From assembly GCA_003023125.1 (NCBI GenBank), contig PXSY01000231.1:1-5035 (forward strand): a stretch of DNA of 5,035 bases, read 5' to 3'. Source of the DNA: Bacteroidetes bacterium QH_10_64_19 (lineage in GTDB: Bacteria; Bacteroidota; Rhodothermia; Rhodothermales; Salinibacteraceae). Position 1 is the stretch's first letter, and every line of letters starts with the position of its first letter. Below are positions 1 to 5,035 of the stretch, in pieces. A program made the position numbers and the translations under genes. The notes under the pieces were generated by a model that was not told the origin of the DNA, searched no databases, and was given only the letters and a program-made list of their open reading frames with translations.

Positions 1-1127
1 GCTACGTGCCCCGCTCCGACGACCCCTACGAGCGGGCCATCCGCGAGCAGGCCGAGACTGCCTTGGAGGACGCCGACGTCATTCTCTTCGTGGTGGACGT
101 GACGACCGGCATCACCGAGATCGACCAGGAAATTGCGAATGTGCTCCGCCCCACCGAGACGCCCGTGATGGTGGTGGCCAACAAGGCCGACAACGAAGAG
201 CGCGAGTGGGCCGCGAGCGAGTTCTATCGGTTTGGCCTCGGGGAGGTCTATCCCGTGAGCAGCACCACGAAGCGCGGGTTCGACGCGATGCTGCAGGCCC
301 TCGTCGACCAGGTGCCCGGCACGGGGACGGAAGACACCGACGATCGGGTGCGCATCTCGCTCGTGGGGAAGCCCAACGTGGGCAAGTCGTCGCTCGTGAA
401 CGCCACGCTCGGGTTCGACCGCGCCATCGTCACCGAGACGCCTGGCACCACCCGCGACACGGTCCAGTCGGTGGTGCGGTATGAGGATCGCGAACTGATG
501 CTCGTGGACACGGCCGGGATGCGGAAGCGCTCCAGCACAGAGGGCGTCGAGTTCTACGCCACCGTCCGGAGCGAGCGGGCGATCAAGGCGGGGGATGTGT
601 GCGCGCTCGTCCTCGACGCCACCGAGGAGCTGCACAAACAGGACCTGAACGTGCTCAACCAGGTGAACGACCACAAGAAGGGCATGGTGGTGGCGGTCAA
701 CAAGTGGGACCTGGCCCCGGAGGACGACGTGAAGGAGCAGTACACCGAGTACCTGCAGCAGTACCTCGGCCCCCTCGACCATGTGCCCGTCGTGTTCGTG
801 TCCGCCGTCACGAAGCAGCGGGTGTACGAACTGCTCGATACGGCGCTGAAGGTGGCCGAGAGGCGCGAGACACGCGTGCAGACCAGCGAGCTGAACGACG
901 TGGTGCAGGCGGCGATCGACGAGAAGCACCCGCCGACCACGAGCAGCGGGGCGTTCGTCAACATCAACTACGTGACGCAGGTCCGCACGGCGCCGCCCGT
1001 GTTCGTCTTCTTCGCCAACCATCCGGAAGGCATTCGCACCGACTATAAGCGGTATCTGGAGAGGAAGCTCCGGGAGGCCTTCGGATTTAAGGGGGTGCCG
1101 TTGACACTGGTGTTTAAGGAAAAGTGA
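1..1127 (+). CDS. der: GTPase Der (EngA), ribosome assembly factor, 5' partial
   Basis: Der is an essential tandem-GTPase that binds the 50S subunit and drives late ribosome maturation in the cytoplasm. The reading frame is open to the left edge (TAC at 3-5, then GTG at 6), and the first visible residues (YVPRSDDPYE) normally follow the G3 motif of GTPase domain 1, so the GTG is internal. About 60 residues with the first P-loop and switch regions are missing. Numbering from that GTG, domain 1 retains G4 NKAD (59-62) and G5 VSS (84-86). Domain 2 is complete: P-loop GKPNVGKS (121-128), switch I TETPGTTRD (143-151), DTAG (168-171), NKWD (232-235) and SA (266-267). The KH-like C-terminal domain follows (about 290-370), with FFANHPEGI and YLERKLREAFGFKGVPL. 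It stops at TGA 1125-1127. No key residue of the visible part is missing. The two-GTPase-plus-KH order excludes Era and other single-domain relatives. Confidence 0.97.
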   Translation, partial: YVPRSDDPYERAIREQAETALEDADVILFVVDVTTGITEIDQEIANVLRPTETPVMVVANKADNEEREWAASEFYRFGLGEVYPVSSTTKRGFDAMLQALVDQVPGTGTEDTDDRVRISLVGKPNVGKSSLVNATLGFDRAIVTETPGTTRDTVQSVVRYEDRELMLVDTAGMRKRSSTEGVEFYATVRSERAIKAGDVCALVLDATEELHKQDLNVLNQVNDHKKGMVVAVNKWDLAPEDDVKEQYTEYLQQYLGPLDHVPVVFVSAVTKQRVYELLDTALKVAERRETRVQTSELNDVVQAAIDEKHPPTTSSGAFVNINYVTQVRTAPPVFVFFANHPEGIRTDYKRYLERKLREAFGFKGVPLTLVFKEK

Positions 1128-1419
1128 GGCCCATTTCGCATTTTCCCATTTTCGCACCTGGATTCCTTTAACGTGTCGTACTTCGATGCGGACGTGTGGA
1201 TCTGAAGGCGACGTACGAAGCGGTCAATCCGTCTGCGCTACCGTTGGGCGTCGCATCGCCAGATAGATGATCGCCAGACAGATGAAAGAGTTCTGGCAAA
1301 AGGGCGCTACAGTGCGGACACCTGCGGGCGTTCATCTGTATGAGCCAAACTAAGATGTCGTTACTCCCCCTTTTGTGCGGACGGCTCGGTGAGACGGGTG
1401 CCGCAGAGGATTACGGCTC
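1128..1419. other. der-pcs intergenic spacer, no convincing gene
   Basis: This spacer of 292 bases is more AT-rich than its neighbours, especially just after der. It starts with a near-duplicate pair, CCCATTTCGCA at 1130-1140 and CCCATTTTCGCA at 1145-1156. It also holds a 15-bp tandem duplication at 1256-1285 and a short open stretch (1172-1270) that weakly recalls the tail of a transposase. I see no strong intrinsic terminator after der and no clear promoter. A weak 5-bp pairing, TGCGG (1376-1380) with CCGCA (1401-1405), could form a hairpin next to the pcs ribosome binding site. The length suggests that pcs has its own promoter rather than reading through from der, but no promoter elements are convincing. 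Confidence 0.6.
1256..1285. repeat. 15-bp tandem direct repeat, two copies
   Basis: TCGCCAGATAGATGA (1256-1270) is followed immediately by TCGCCAGACAGATGA (1271-1285). The copies differ only at the ninth base (T to C) and abut without a spacer. The unit could be a local slippage duplication or a double binding site upstream of pcs. Each unit also contains AGA-AGA-like steps, so it may be low-complexity in origin. No function can be assigned from the sequence. Confidence 0.8.
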
Positions 1420-2190
1420 ATGCCATCCACCGATTTGAGTGACTTAAAGGACCGATCCGAGCGGATTCGGTTGGGACGCAAGGCGCGCGCCTACTTCGTG
1501 CATCTCTTCACGGCGTCGGGGGTCGCGTTTGCGTTTCTGGCCATGCGGGAGGTCATGCGGGTGGATCTTGACCCGCGATGGGTCTTCGGCTGGCTCACGC
1601 TGGCCGTGTTCATCGACGCAGCCGACGGGCCCCTGGCACGGTTGTGGGACGTGAAGCTCTACGCCGCCCGCATCCTTGGGAGGACCATTGACCTGATCGT
1701 CGACTACCTGACGTTCACGTTCATTCCCCTCATCCTCGTGTGGCGGATGGACTGGCTGCCGGGCTGGGACGGCCTCTGGGTCACCCTCCTCATGGTGGCC
1801 AGTCTCTTCGGGTTCGCCAACACGTCGGCCAAGCAGGCAAAAGAGGGCTTCTTCCTCGGCTTCCCGTCGTACTGGAACGTGGTGGCGTACTACGTGGGTC
1901 TCCTCGCGGTCGAGTACGGAACCGTCGGGTCCTATGTGTCGCTGGGGGCCGCGTTGACACTCGGCATCCTGACGCTCGTGCCGGTCCGCTTCGTCTATCC
2001 GAATGCGGCGCCGAGTCCGTGGCGCCTCATCGTGACCGTCGGCGGCCTCGCGTGGCTGGCCCTGCTCCTGGCCCTGCTGCCCACCTTTCCGGACCTGCCG
2101 GCCTGGGGCGGGGACTGGGTGCTGTGGGTGTCCTTCATCTATCCGGCCTTCTACTTCGGCCTGTCCGGCTGGCTCGACCACACGGACTGA
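1420..2190 (+). CDS. pcs: phosphatidylcholine synthase (CDP-alcohol phosphatidyltransferase family)
   Basis: Pcs is an integral inner-membrane enzyme that condenses CDP-diacylglycerol with choline to give phosphatidylcholine and CMP. The 256 residues carry the CDP-alcohol phosphotransferase signature at 66-95: D66, D69-G70, A73-R74, then twelve residues, G87, D91 and D95. The twelve-residue gap, rather than eight, is as I recall the variant typical of bacterial Pcs; the aspartates coordinate the divalent metal. Other Pcs-like blocks are HLFTASG (28-34), VDYLTFTFIPL (94-104), KEGFFLGFPSYWNV (141-154) and LTLVPVRFVYP (184-194). About eight hydrophobic segments are visible, near 25-43, 53-70, 91-108, 118-135, 150-165, 170-188, 203-222 and 230-250. 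The ATG at 1420 is preceded by AGAGGA (1405-1410) at a nine-base spacing, and the length fits the family. Phosphatidylserine or phosphatidylglycerophosphate synthase is less likely given the long gap and the Pcs blocks. It has no same-strand partner in view and converges on the minus-strand genes. Confidence 0.92.
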   Translation: MPSTDLSDLKDRSERIRLGRKARAYFVHLFTASGVAFAFLAMREVMRVDLDPRWVFGWLTLAVFIDAADGPLARLWDVKLYAARILGRTIDLIVDYLTFTFIPLILVWRMDWLPGWDGLWVTLLMVASLFGFANTSAKQAKEGFFLGFPSYWNVVAYYVGLLAVEYGTVGSYVSLGAALTLGILTLVPVRFVYPNAAPSPWRLIVTVGGLAWLALLLALLPTFPDLPAWGGDWVLWVSFIYPAFYFGLSGWLDHTD

Positions 2191-2216
2191 GAGCTGTCAT
2201 GTCGTTTCGACCTCTT

Positions 2217-2228
2217 CGGTCCGGACCG
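2217..2228. repeat. 12-bp perfect palindrome after pcs
   Basis: CGGTCCGGACCG begins 27 bases after the pcs stop codon. As RNA it could form only a 4-bp stem with a CCGG loop, and no T-run follows on the plus strand, so it is a poor intrinsic terminator. It may simply be a chance palindrome in GC-rich DNA or a protein binding site between convergent genes. Confidence 0.5.
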
Positions 2229-2253
2229 CAGGGAAAACAAGACCAGAGTATGG

Positions 2254-2273
2254 AAAAGAGTCCTTGCTCTTCA
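2254..2273 (-). terminator. weak possible terminator for the minus-strand operon
   Basis: Read on the minus strand, AAGAG (2271-2267) and CTCTT (2260-2256) can pair across the six-base loop CAAGGA, and the second arm runs into a short T-tract (CTCTTTT). The stem is only 5 bp and AT-containing, so it would be weak. It overlaps the TGA that ends the long CoA-binding reading frame (2273-2271). This is inferred from shape only. Confidence 0.22.
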
Positions 2274-3011
2274 GGGCGATCGTATGTTGGCTGCCTTGTC
2301 AAACGATGGAGGTTCAGCTGCCTCTGATCGTGGGACGGGGGCCAGGAACGCACGAGCGAGTGGGGGAATGGGAGAGCGAGGGGCAAAATTCTGCCCCCCT
2401 GTAGAACGGGACGAGCGGGCCACCGCGAAGATGCGAATGCCATACCTCGTCTGGCTCCTCCGTTTCTCCCACGACCGGCAAATTCGTTCGGCTGAGGGCC
2501 GTCCCGGCTCTGATCCGAAATGCCGGACGAGGACTTCACCTGCGGACCGTCGTCCACTGTCCGCCGTCATTTTAGGACAGTCACACCTGCCGTCGGCCCC
2601 GAGGCAGCGGTCCATCACCACGTCGAGCCCGTGCTCCTCGGCAATCTCGGCCGCCTCGGGGCTCACGATGCCGAGCTGGAGCCAGAGGGCATCGGCCCCA
2701 ATCGTGGCGGCCTGCTCCGCGTAGGTGGGACACTCGTGCGGAGGCCGAAAGACATCAACCACGTCGACCGGCGCTGGGACCTCCTCGAGCGTCGGGTAGG
2801 CCGTCTCCCCGAGAATGGAATCGGCCTTCGGGTGGACGGGAACGACGCGATACCCCTGATACTGCAGGTACGTCGCCACGAACTGGCTCGCCTTCTGCGG
2901 ATTGGAGGACAGGCCCACCATGGCGATGGTGTCCGTCTCCCGCAACACGCGGCGGATGGTGTCGGGGTGCTGATACTGCTCCTGCTGCTCCGGAGAGAGC
3001 GAGGAGTTCAT
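2271..3011 (-). CDS. YccU-type CoA-binding protein with anomalous C-terminal readthrough tail
   Basis: This is a small cytoplasmic Rossmann-fold protein of the CoA-binding family (YccU type); its exact role is unknown. From ATG 3011-3009 the domain covers about residues 20-130: nucleotide loop TIAMVGLSSNP (28-38), GYRVVPVHPKA (53-63), VDVVDVFRPP (82-91), WLQLGI (100-105) and VVMDRC (121-126). An ATG at 3047 is in frame but lies inside metY. The 3011 start overlaps the metY stop as ATGA, and no good Shine-Dalgarno is present, so coupled re-initiation is likely. Family members usually end within about ten residues of MDRC, at 135-145 residues, whereas this frame runs to 246. By hand count about 13% of codons up to residue 131 end in A or T, against about 40% afterwards, and the tail is rich in Arg, Ser and Pro with no recognisable fold. 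The functional protein probably ends near 2581, and the tail is likely non-coding DNA read after a frameshift or sequence error. Domain identity is firm; the 3' end is doubtful. Confidence 0.85.
   Translation of the reverse strand: MNSSLSPEQQEQYQHPDTIRRVLRETDTIAMVGLSSNPQKASQFVATYLQYQGYRVVPVHPKADSILGETAYPTLEEVPAPVDVVDVFRPPHECPTYAEQAATIGADALWLQLGIVSPEAAEIAEEHGLDVVMDRCLGADGRCDCPKMTADSGRRSAGEVLVRHFGSEPGRPSAERICRSWEKRRSQTRYGIRIFAVARSSRSTGGQNFAPRSPIPPLARAFLAPVPRSEAAEPPSFDKAANIRSP
2380..2397. repeat. GC-rich hairpin between convergent genes
   Basis: GGGGCA (2380-2385) and TGCCCC (2392-2397) form a perfect 6-bp stem around the loop AAATTC. It lies inside the doubtful tail of the CoA-binding frame, roughly midway between the pcs stop and the probable true end of the CoA-binding gene. 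A GC-rich symmetric hairpin there could serve transcripts from both sides as a bidirectional terminator, but neither strand has a following T-run, so the role is uncertain. Confidence 0.4.
2556..2581 (-). terminator. 7-bp inverted repeat directly after an out-of-frame stop
   Basis: On the minus strand ACTGTCC (2581-2575) pairs perfectly with GGACAGT (2562-2556) across a 12-base loop. The hairpin begins at the last base of a TGA (2583-2581) that is out of frame with the present CoA-binding reading frame but lies where that family normally stops. A hairpin at the end of a gene fits a terminator or a 3'-end stabilising structure. No T-tract follows, so a classical intrinsic terminator is not supported. 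Confidence 0.35.
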
Positions 3012-4372
3012 TGCGAGATCGCATGCAGGGCCTGATCCAGATCCCATAGCAGGTCGTCGGTGTCTTCGAGTCCAATGGAAAGGCGAATCATCCCCGGCGA
3101 GAGGCCGCTCGACCGCATCTCGTCCTCGGAGAGTTGCTGGTGCGTTGTGGAGGCCGGGTGGAGCACCAGGCTTCGCGCGTCGCCCACGTTCGCGAGGTGT
3201 GAGAAGAGCTGAAGGTTCTCGATGAAGGTCTCGCCCGCGGCGCGCGGGGCCAGGCCGTCGGGGCTCAGCTCAAAGGTGAAGATGGCGCCCGGCCCCTTGG
3301 GCAGATACTTCTGCGCGAGGTCGTGGTACGGATTGTCGGGCAGGCCGGGGTAGGCCACGTCCGCAACCATCGGGTGGTCGTCGAGGTGCTCGGCCACCGC
3401 CTGCGCGTTGTCCACGTGCCGCTCCATGCGGACGGAGAGGGTCTCCAGCCCCTGGATGAGCTGGAACGCGTTGAACGGTGAGATGCTGGCCCCGGTGTCA
3501 CGGAGCGTCTCGGCCCGGGTCTTCATGAGGTAGCCCTGGTGGCCGAACGTGTCGGGGAATTTGAGGCCGTGGTAGGAGTCGGAGGGCTCAGCCACCGTGT
3601 CGATGGTGGTGAAGTCGAACGAGCCGCCGTCCAGGACGACCCCGCCGATGGAGGTGCCGTGGCCGCCGATGAACTTGGTCGCGGAGTGAACGACGAGCGG
3701 CACGTCCCAGTCGAGCGGGCGGCAGAGGTAGGGCGTCGCGAACGTGTTGTCGATGAGGAGGGGGAGGCCGTGGGCGTCGGCCAGCTCTGCGAGGGGCTCG
3801 AAGTCCAGGACGCTCCCCTGCGGGTTGCCGATCGTCTCGCCGTAGAGCACCTTCGTGTCGTCGGTAATGGCCGCGTCCCACGCATCCAGATCATTCGGTT
3901 CTACGAACGAGGCCTCGACACTCAGCTTCTGAAACGTGTTCGTGAAGAGGGTGCGCGTGCCGCCGTAGAGGTGGGAGGACGCCACGATCTCGTCGCCGGG
4001 CTCCAGCAGGGTCATCAGGGCTACGAGCTCCGCGGCCATGCCGCTCGCCGTCGCCACGGCGCCCACGGCGTTCGAAAGGGAGGCAATCCGTTCCTCAAAG
4101 GCCGCCGTCGTCGGGTTGTTGATGCGGGTGTAGATGTTGCCGTACGCCTTCAGTTCAAAAAGCTGGGCGGCGTAGTCGGTGTCGTCGAAGACGTAGGAGG
4201 TTGTCTGGTGGATGGGCACGGCCCGCGATCCCGTTTCGGCATCGGGGACGTGGCCAGCGTGGAGCATGCGGGTCTCGAAGCCGAAGTCGCGTTCCGCCCC
4301 GGTCGCGGACGGAGGGGACTCATCGGGCGGCGACGGTGGGGCCTCAGGGAGCGGGTCGGAATCGGGAGACAT
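3008..4372 (-). CDS. metY: O-acetyl-L-homoserine sulfhydrylase
   Basis: MetY is a cytoplasmic PLP enzyme that makes L-homocysteine from O-acetylhomoserine and sulfide (direct sulfhydrylation towards methionine). The 454 residues show the Cys/Met-metabolism PLP fold. Visible elements are FGFETRMLHAG (30-40), YTRINNPT (81-88, Tyr and Arg contacting PLP phosphate), SGMAA (110-114), DNTFATP with Asp208 pairing the PLP nitrogen, and HSATKFIGGHG with Schiff-base Lys233. The insert at about 249-280, with SDSYHG, is typical of MetY and absent from the shorter MetB and MetC. The C-terminus has the usual LVLHPASTTHQQLSEDE and GMIRLSIGLED blocks. Residues 1-27 are a Pro/Ser/Asp/Glu-rich extension, plausibly a halophilic feature. 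ATG 4372-4370 is the furthest upstream start because an in-frame TAG lies at 4390-4388; no strong Shine-Dalgarno is visible. The stop overlaps the next gene's start (ATGA). O-succinylhomoserine sulfhydrylase activity cannot be fully excluded. Confidence 0.96.
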   Translation of the reverse strand: MSPDSDPLPEAPPSPPDESPPSATGAERDFGFETRMLHAGHVPDAETGSRAVPIHQTTSYVFDDTDYAAQLFELKAYGNIYTRINNPTTAAFEERIASLSNAVGAVATASGMAAELVALMTLLEPGDEIVASSHLYGGTRTLFTNTFQKLSVEASFVEPNDLDAWDAAITDDTKVLYGETIGNPQGSVLDFEPLAELADAHGLPLLIDNTFATPYLCRPLDWDVPLVVHSATKFIGGHGTSIGGVVLDGGSFDFTTIDTVAEPSDSYHGLKFPDTFGHQGYLMKTRAETLRDTGASISPFNAFQLIQGLETLSVRMERHVDNAQAVAEHLDDHPMVADVAYPGLPDNPYHDLAQKYLPKGPGAIFTFELSPDGLAPRAAGETFIENLQLFSHLANVGDARSLVLHPASTTHQQLSEDEMRSSGLSPGMIRLSIGLEDTDDLLWDLDQALHAISQ

Positions 4373-4557
4373 GCGGGAACGGAGAGCCTATTGTGTGAGG
4401 GCCAACACGGATTCTGGACGAATGCACCTCCAGCGGCGTTTCCGGGCGCGTGGGAACATCTTGGCAATCGCGCGACGGGCGTCGTCCGCTCAGCCCTTGA
4501 CCAGTTGGGACGATGCTTCTGTCCGAGGAACTGGAGGCCACCGGCTACGGAAGAGGC

Positions 4558-4610
4558 GTTCCCGGGGTGTCAGACGGGGGGCGGGCGGAAGCGAAGAAAA
4601 CACCGGGAAC
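4558..4610. repeat. imperfect inverted repeat in metY leader region
   Basis: The left arm, GTTCCC (4558-4563) plus GGTGT (4566-4570), pairs with the right arm, ACACC (4600-4604) plus GGGAAC (4605-4610). That is 11 bp in total, interrupted by a two-base GG bulge on one side, around a 29-base loop. In a minus-strand transcript it would sit about 190 bases upstream of the metY start. It could be a leader structure, the end of the preceding transcript or an operator; no T-run follows either arm. Chance is possible in DNA this GC-rich. Confidence 0.5.
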
Positions 4611-4670
4611 CGCTCACGGCCGCACCGCGGCAGGCCGACGGACGCCTCGACGGACCGGACCGAGCGTCTG

Positions 4671-4678
4671 CAAACGTA
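4671..4678 (-). promoter_or_regulatory. possible Bacteroidota-type -7 element (TAnnTTTG)
   Basis: The minus strand reads TACGTTTG, an exact match to the TAnnTTTG -7 element described for Bacteroidota housekeeping promoters, 13 bases after the lipoprotein stop and pointing at metY. No clear TTG or TTTG -33 element lies at the expected distance upstream, and it would give a leader of nearly 300 bases. An eight-base match with two free positions could be chance. Confidence 0.2.
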
Positions 4679-4691
4679 CTTGCGCGTCGGG

Positions 4692-5035
4692 CTACGGACG
4701 ATCGAGCGCCTGCAGTCGCGTTCCAATCTCGTCCACCAGCACGTCGAGGCCGCGGCCGAGGTTTTCCACGAGCGCCTCATAGTTGTTCACGCGCCAGTCG
4801 TCCGTTCGGTGGCGGGTCTGTCCTCGTGCCAGTATCGTGTCAACCTTCGGGTGACGGATGGTCCACTGCACGGCCATCTGGGAATGGCCGTCGGGAGCCG
4901 GGGCGTCGTCGTCCGCTTCGAGGTCGGGGGGCGGACCGACGCCCTCGAAGCGGAGGACGTGCAGCTCTACGACGTAGTCGAAGGTCGACCCCTCCGGCCA
5001 GGGAACAGCCTCCACGGAGCGGATGTCGGAGCGGG
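4692..5035 (-). CDS. ABC-type transport auxiliary lipoprotein (PqiC/DUF330-like), 5' partial
   Basis: Members of this family are envelope lipoproteins working with MCE/MlaD proteins and an ABC transporter in lipid trafficking. The frame is open to the right edge, so the GTG at 5015 is probably internal; 113 residues and a TAG stop (4694-4692) are visible, and roughly 80-100 N-terminal residues with any signal peptide and lipobox cysteine lie outside the window. From the first complete codon, the family pattern is VPWPEG (10-15), YVVELHVLRFEG (20-31), the strand AVQWTIR (54-60), then the C-terminal helix NNYEALVENLGRGLDVLVDEIGTRL (about 83-107), which matches the usual ending of these proteins. 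Between strands an Asp/Pro-rich insert (32-51) is longer than usual and looks like a halophilic loop. Identification rests on remembered family pattern, so it is good but not certain. Separated from metY by 319 bases, it probably belongs to a different operon continuing to the right. Confidence 0.75.
   Translation of the reverse strand, partial: RSDIRSVEAVPWPEGSTFDYVVELHVLRFEGVGPPPDLEADDDAPAPDGHSQMAVQWTIRHPKVDTILARGQTRHRTDDWRVNNYEALVENLGRGLDVLVDEIGTRLQALDRP

Larger units (their letters stand above)
4373..4691 (-). other. metY upstream region, no gene seen
   Basis: This GC-rich stretch of 319 bases lies between the lipoprotein stop and the metY start. Open frames exist on both strands but look like GC-driven shadows: Arg/Ser/Pro-rich, without family motifs. 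The region should hold the metY promoter and leader. I looked for SAM riboswitch cores (SAM-I GATGAAACCC type and SAM-II) on the minus strand and found none. It does hold a long imperfect inverted repeat (4558-4610), a shorter one, CGGCC/GGCCG (4617-4621 and 4633-4637), and one TAnnTTTG match (4671-4678, minus). Confidence 0.55.

Noticed and set aside
6..8. GTG at 6 as the true start of der
   Set aside because: The frame stays open to base 3 and the sequence begins in the middle of GTPase domain 1, so the real start lies left of the window.
1376..1405. Hairpin TGCGG/CCGCA before pcs as an attenuator or riboswitch
   Set aside because: The stem is only 5 bp with a 20-base loop and no partner structure, so it is within chance for this composition.
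1444..2181. Long open frame on the minus strand opposite pcs
   Set aside because: It is Glu/Arg/His/Pro-rich with no recognisable motif, typical of the antisense of a GC-rich membrane protein gene.
2135..2557. Open frames on both strands in the convergent region
   Set aside because: They lack family motifs and biased codon use. I also looked for a metX remnant here and saw none.
3012..3047. ATG at 3047 as start of the CoA-binding protein
   Set aside because: It lies inside the metY coding sequence and adds twelve residues without family similarity; the ATGA overlap at 3011-3008 is the normal coupled arrangement.
3265..3894. Open frames overlapping metY in alternative frames
   Set aside because: Their Ser/Arg/Thr/Pro-rich translations are frame shadows of a clear full-length enzyme gene.
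4373..4600. SAM riboswitch upstream of metY
   Set aside because: No SAM-I, SAM-II or SAH core sequence is recognisable on the minus strand by eye; only an unassigned inverted repeat is seen.
4490..4782. Overlapping plus and minus open frames between metY and the lipoprotein gene
   Set aside because: They are Arg/Ser-rich with no motifs, partly overlap the lipoprotein gene and mirror each other on opposite strands, as expected from GC bias.

Overview
The window is GC-rich, densely coding bacterial DNA. Its proteins are acidic, several carry Asp/Glu/Pro-rich insertions or extensions, and codons mostly end in G or C. Together with choline-dependent phosphatidylcholine synthesis and weak or absent Shine-Dalgarno sites before the minus-strand genes, this suggests a halophilic member of the Rhodothermota/Bacteroidota, most likely Salinibacter or a close relative. 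That assignment is inferred from general character and was not tested by a database search.

Layout, left to right. (1) The 3' three-quarters of der (engA), the double-GTPase ribosome assembly factor, on the plus strand and cut by the left edge. (2) A 292-base spacer with a 15-bp tandem duplication and possibly a decayed transposase tail. (3) pcs, a multi-pass membrane phosphatidylcholine synthase, plus strand. (4) A convergent junction. (5) On the minus strand, read right to left, metY (O-acetylhomoserine sulfhydrylase) followed by a YccU-type CoA-binding protein; the two overlap by four bases (ATGA) and are almost certainly co-translated. (6) A 319-base spacer upstream of metY holding a long imperfect inverted repeat and one Bacteroidota-type -7 promoter match. 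(7) At the right edge, minus strand and cut by the window, the C-terminal half of an ABC-transport auxiliary lipoprotein (PqiC/DUF330 type), normally a partner of MCE/MlaD phospholipid transport systems.

Functionally the window is housekeeping: ribosome biogenesis (der), membrane phospholipid synthesis (pcs), sulfur assimilation into homocysteine (metY plus its CoA-binding companion) and probably envelope lipid transport (the lipoprotein). I see no mobile island, CRISPR, RNA gene or clear new multi-gene system. The most unusual point is the CoA-binding gene. After a normal-length domain, its reading frame runs on for about 110 residues of non-coding character. A TGA in another frame lies where the family normally ends, with a 7-bp hairpin directly behind it. 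This looks like a lost stop codon through a recent frameshift or a sequence error.
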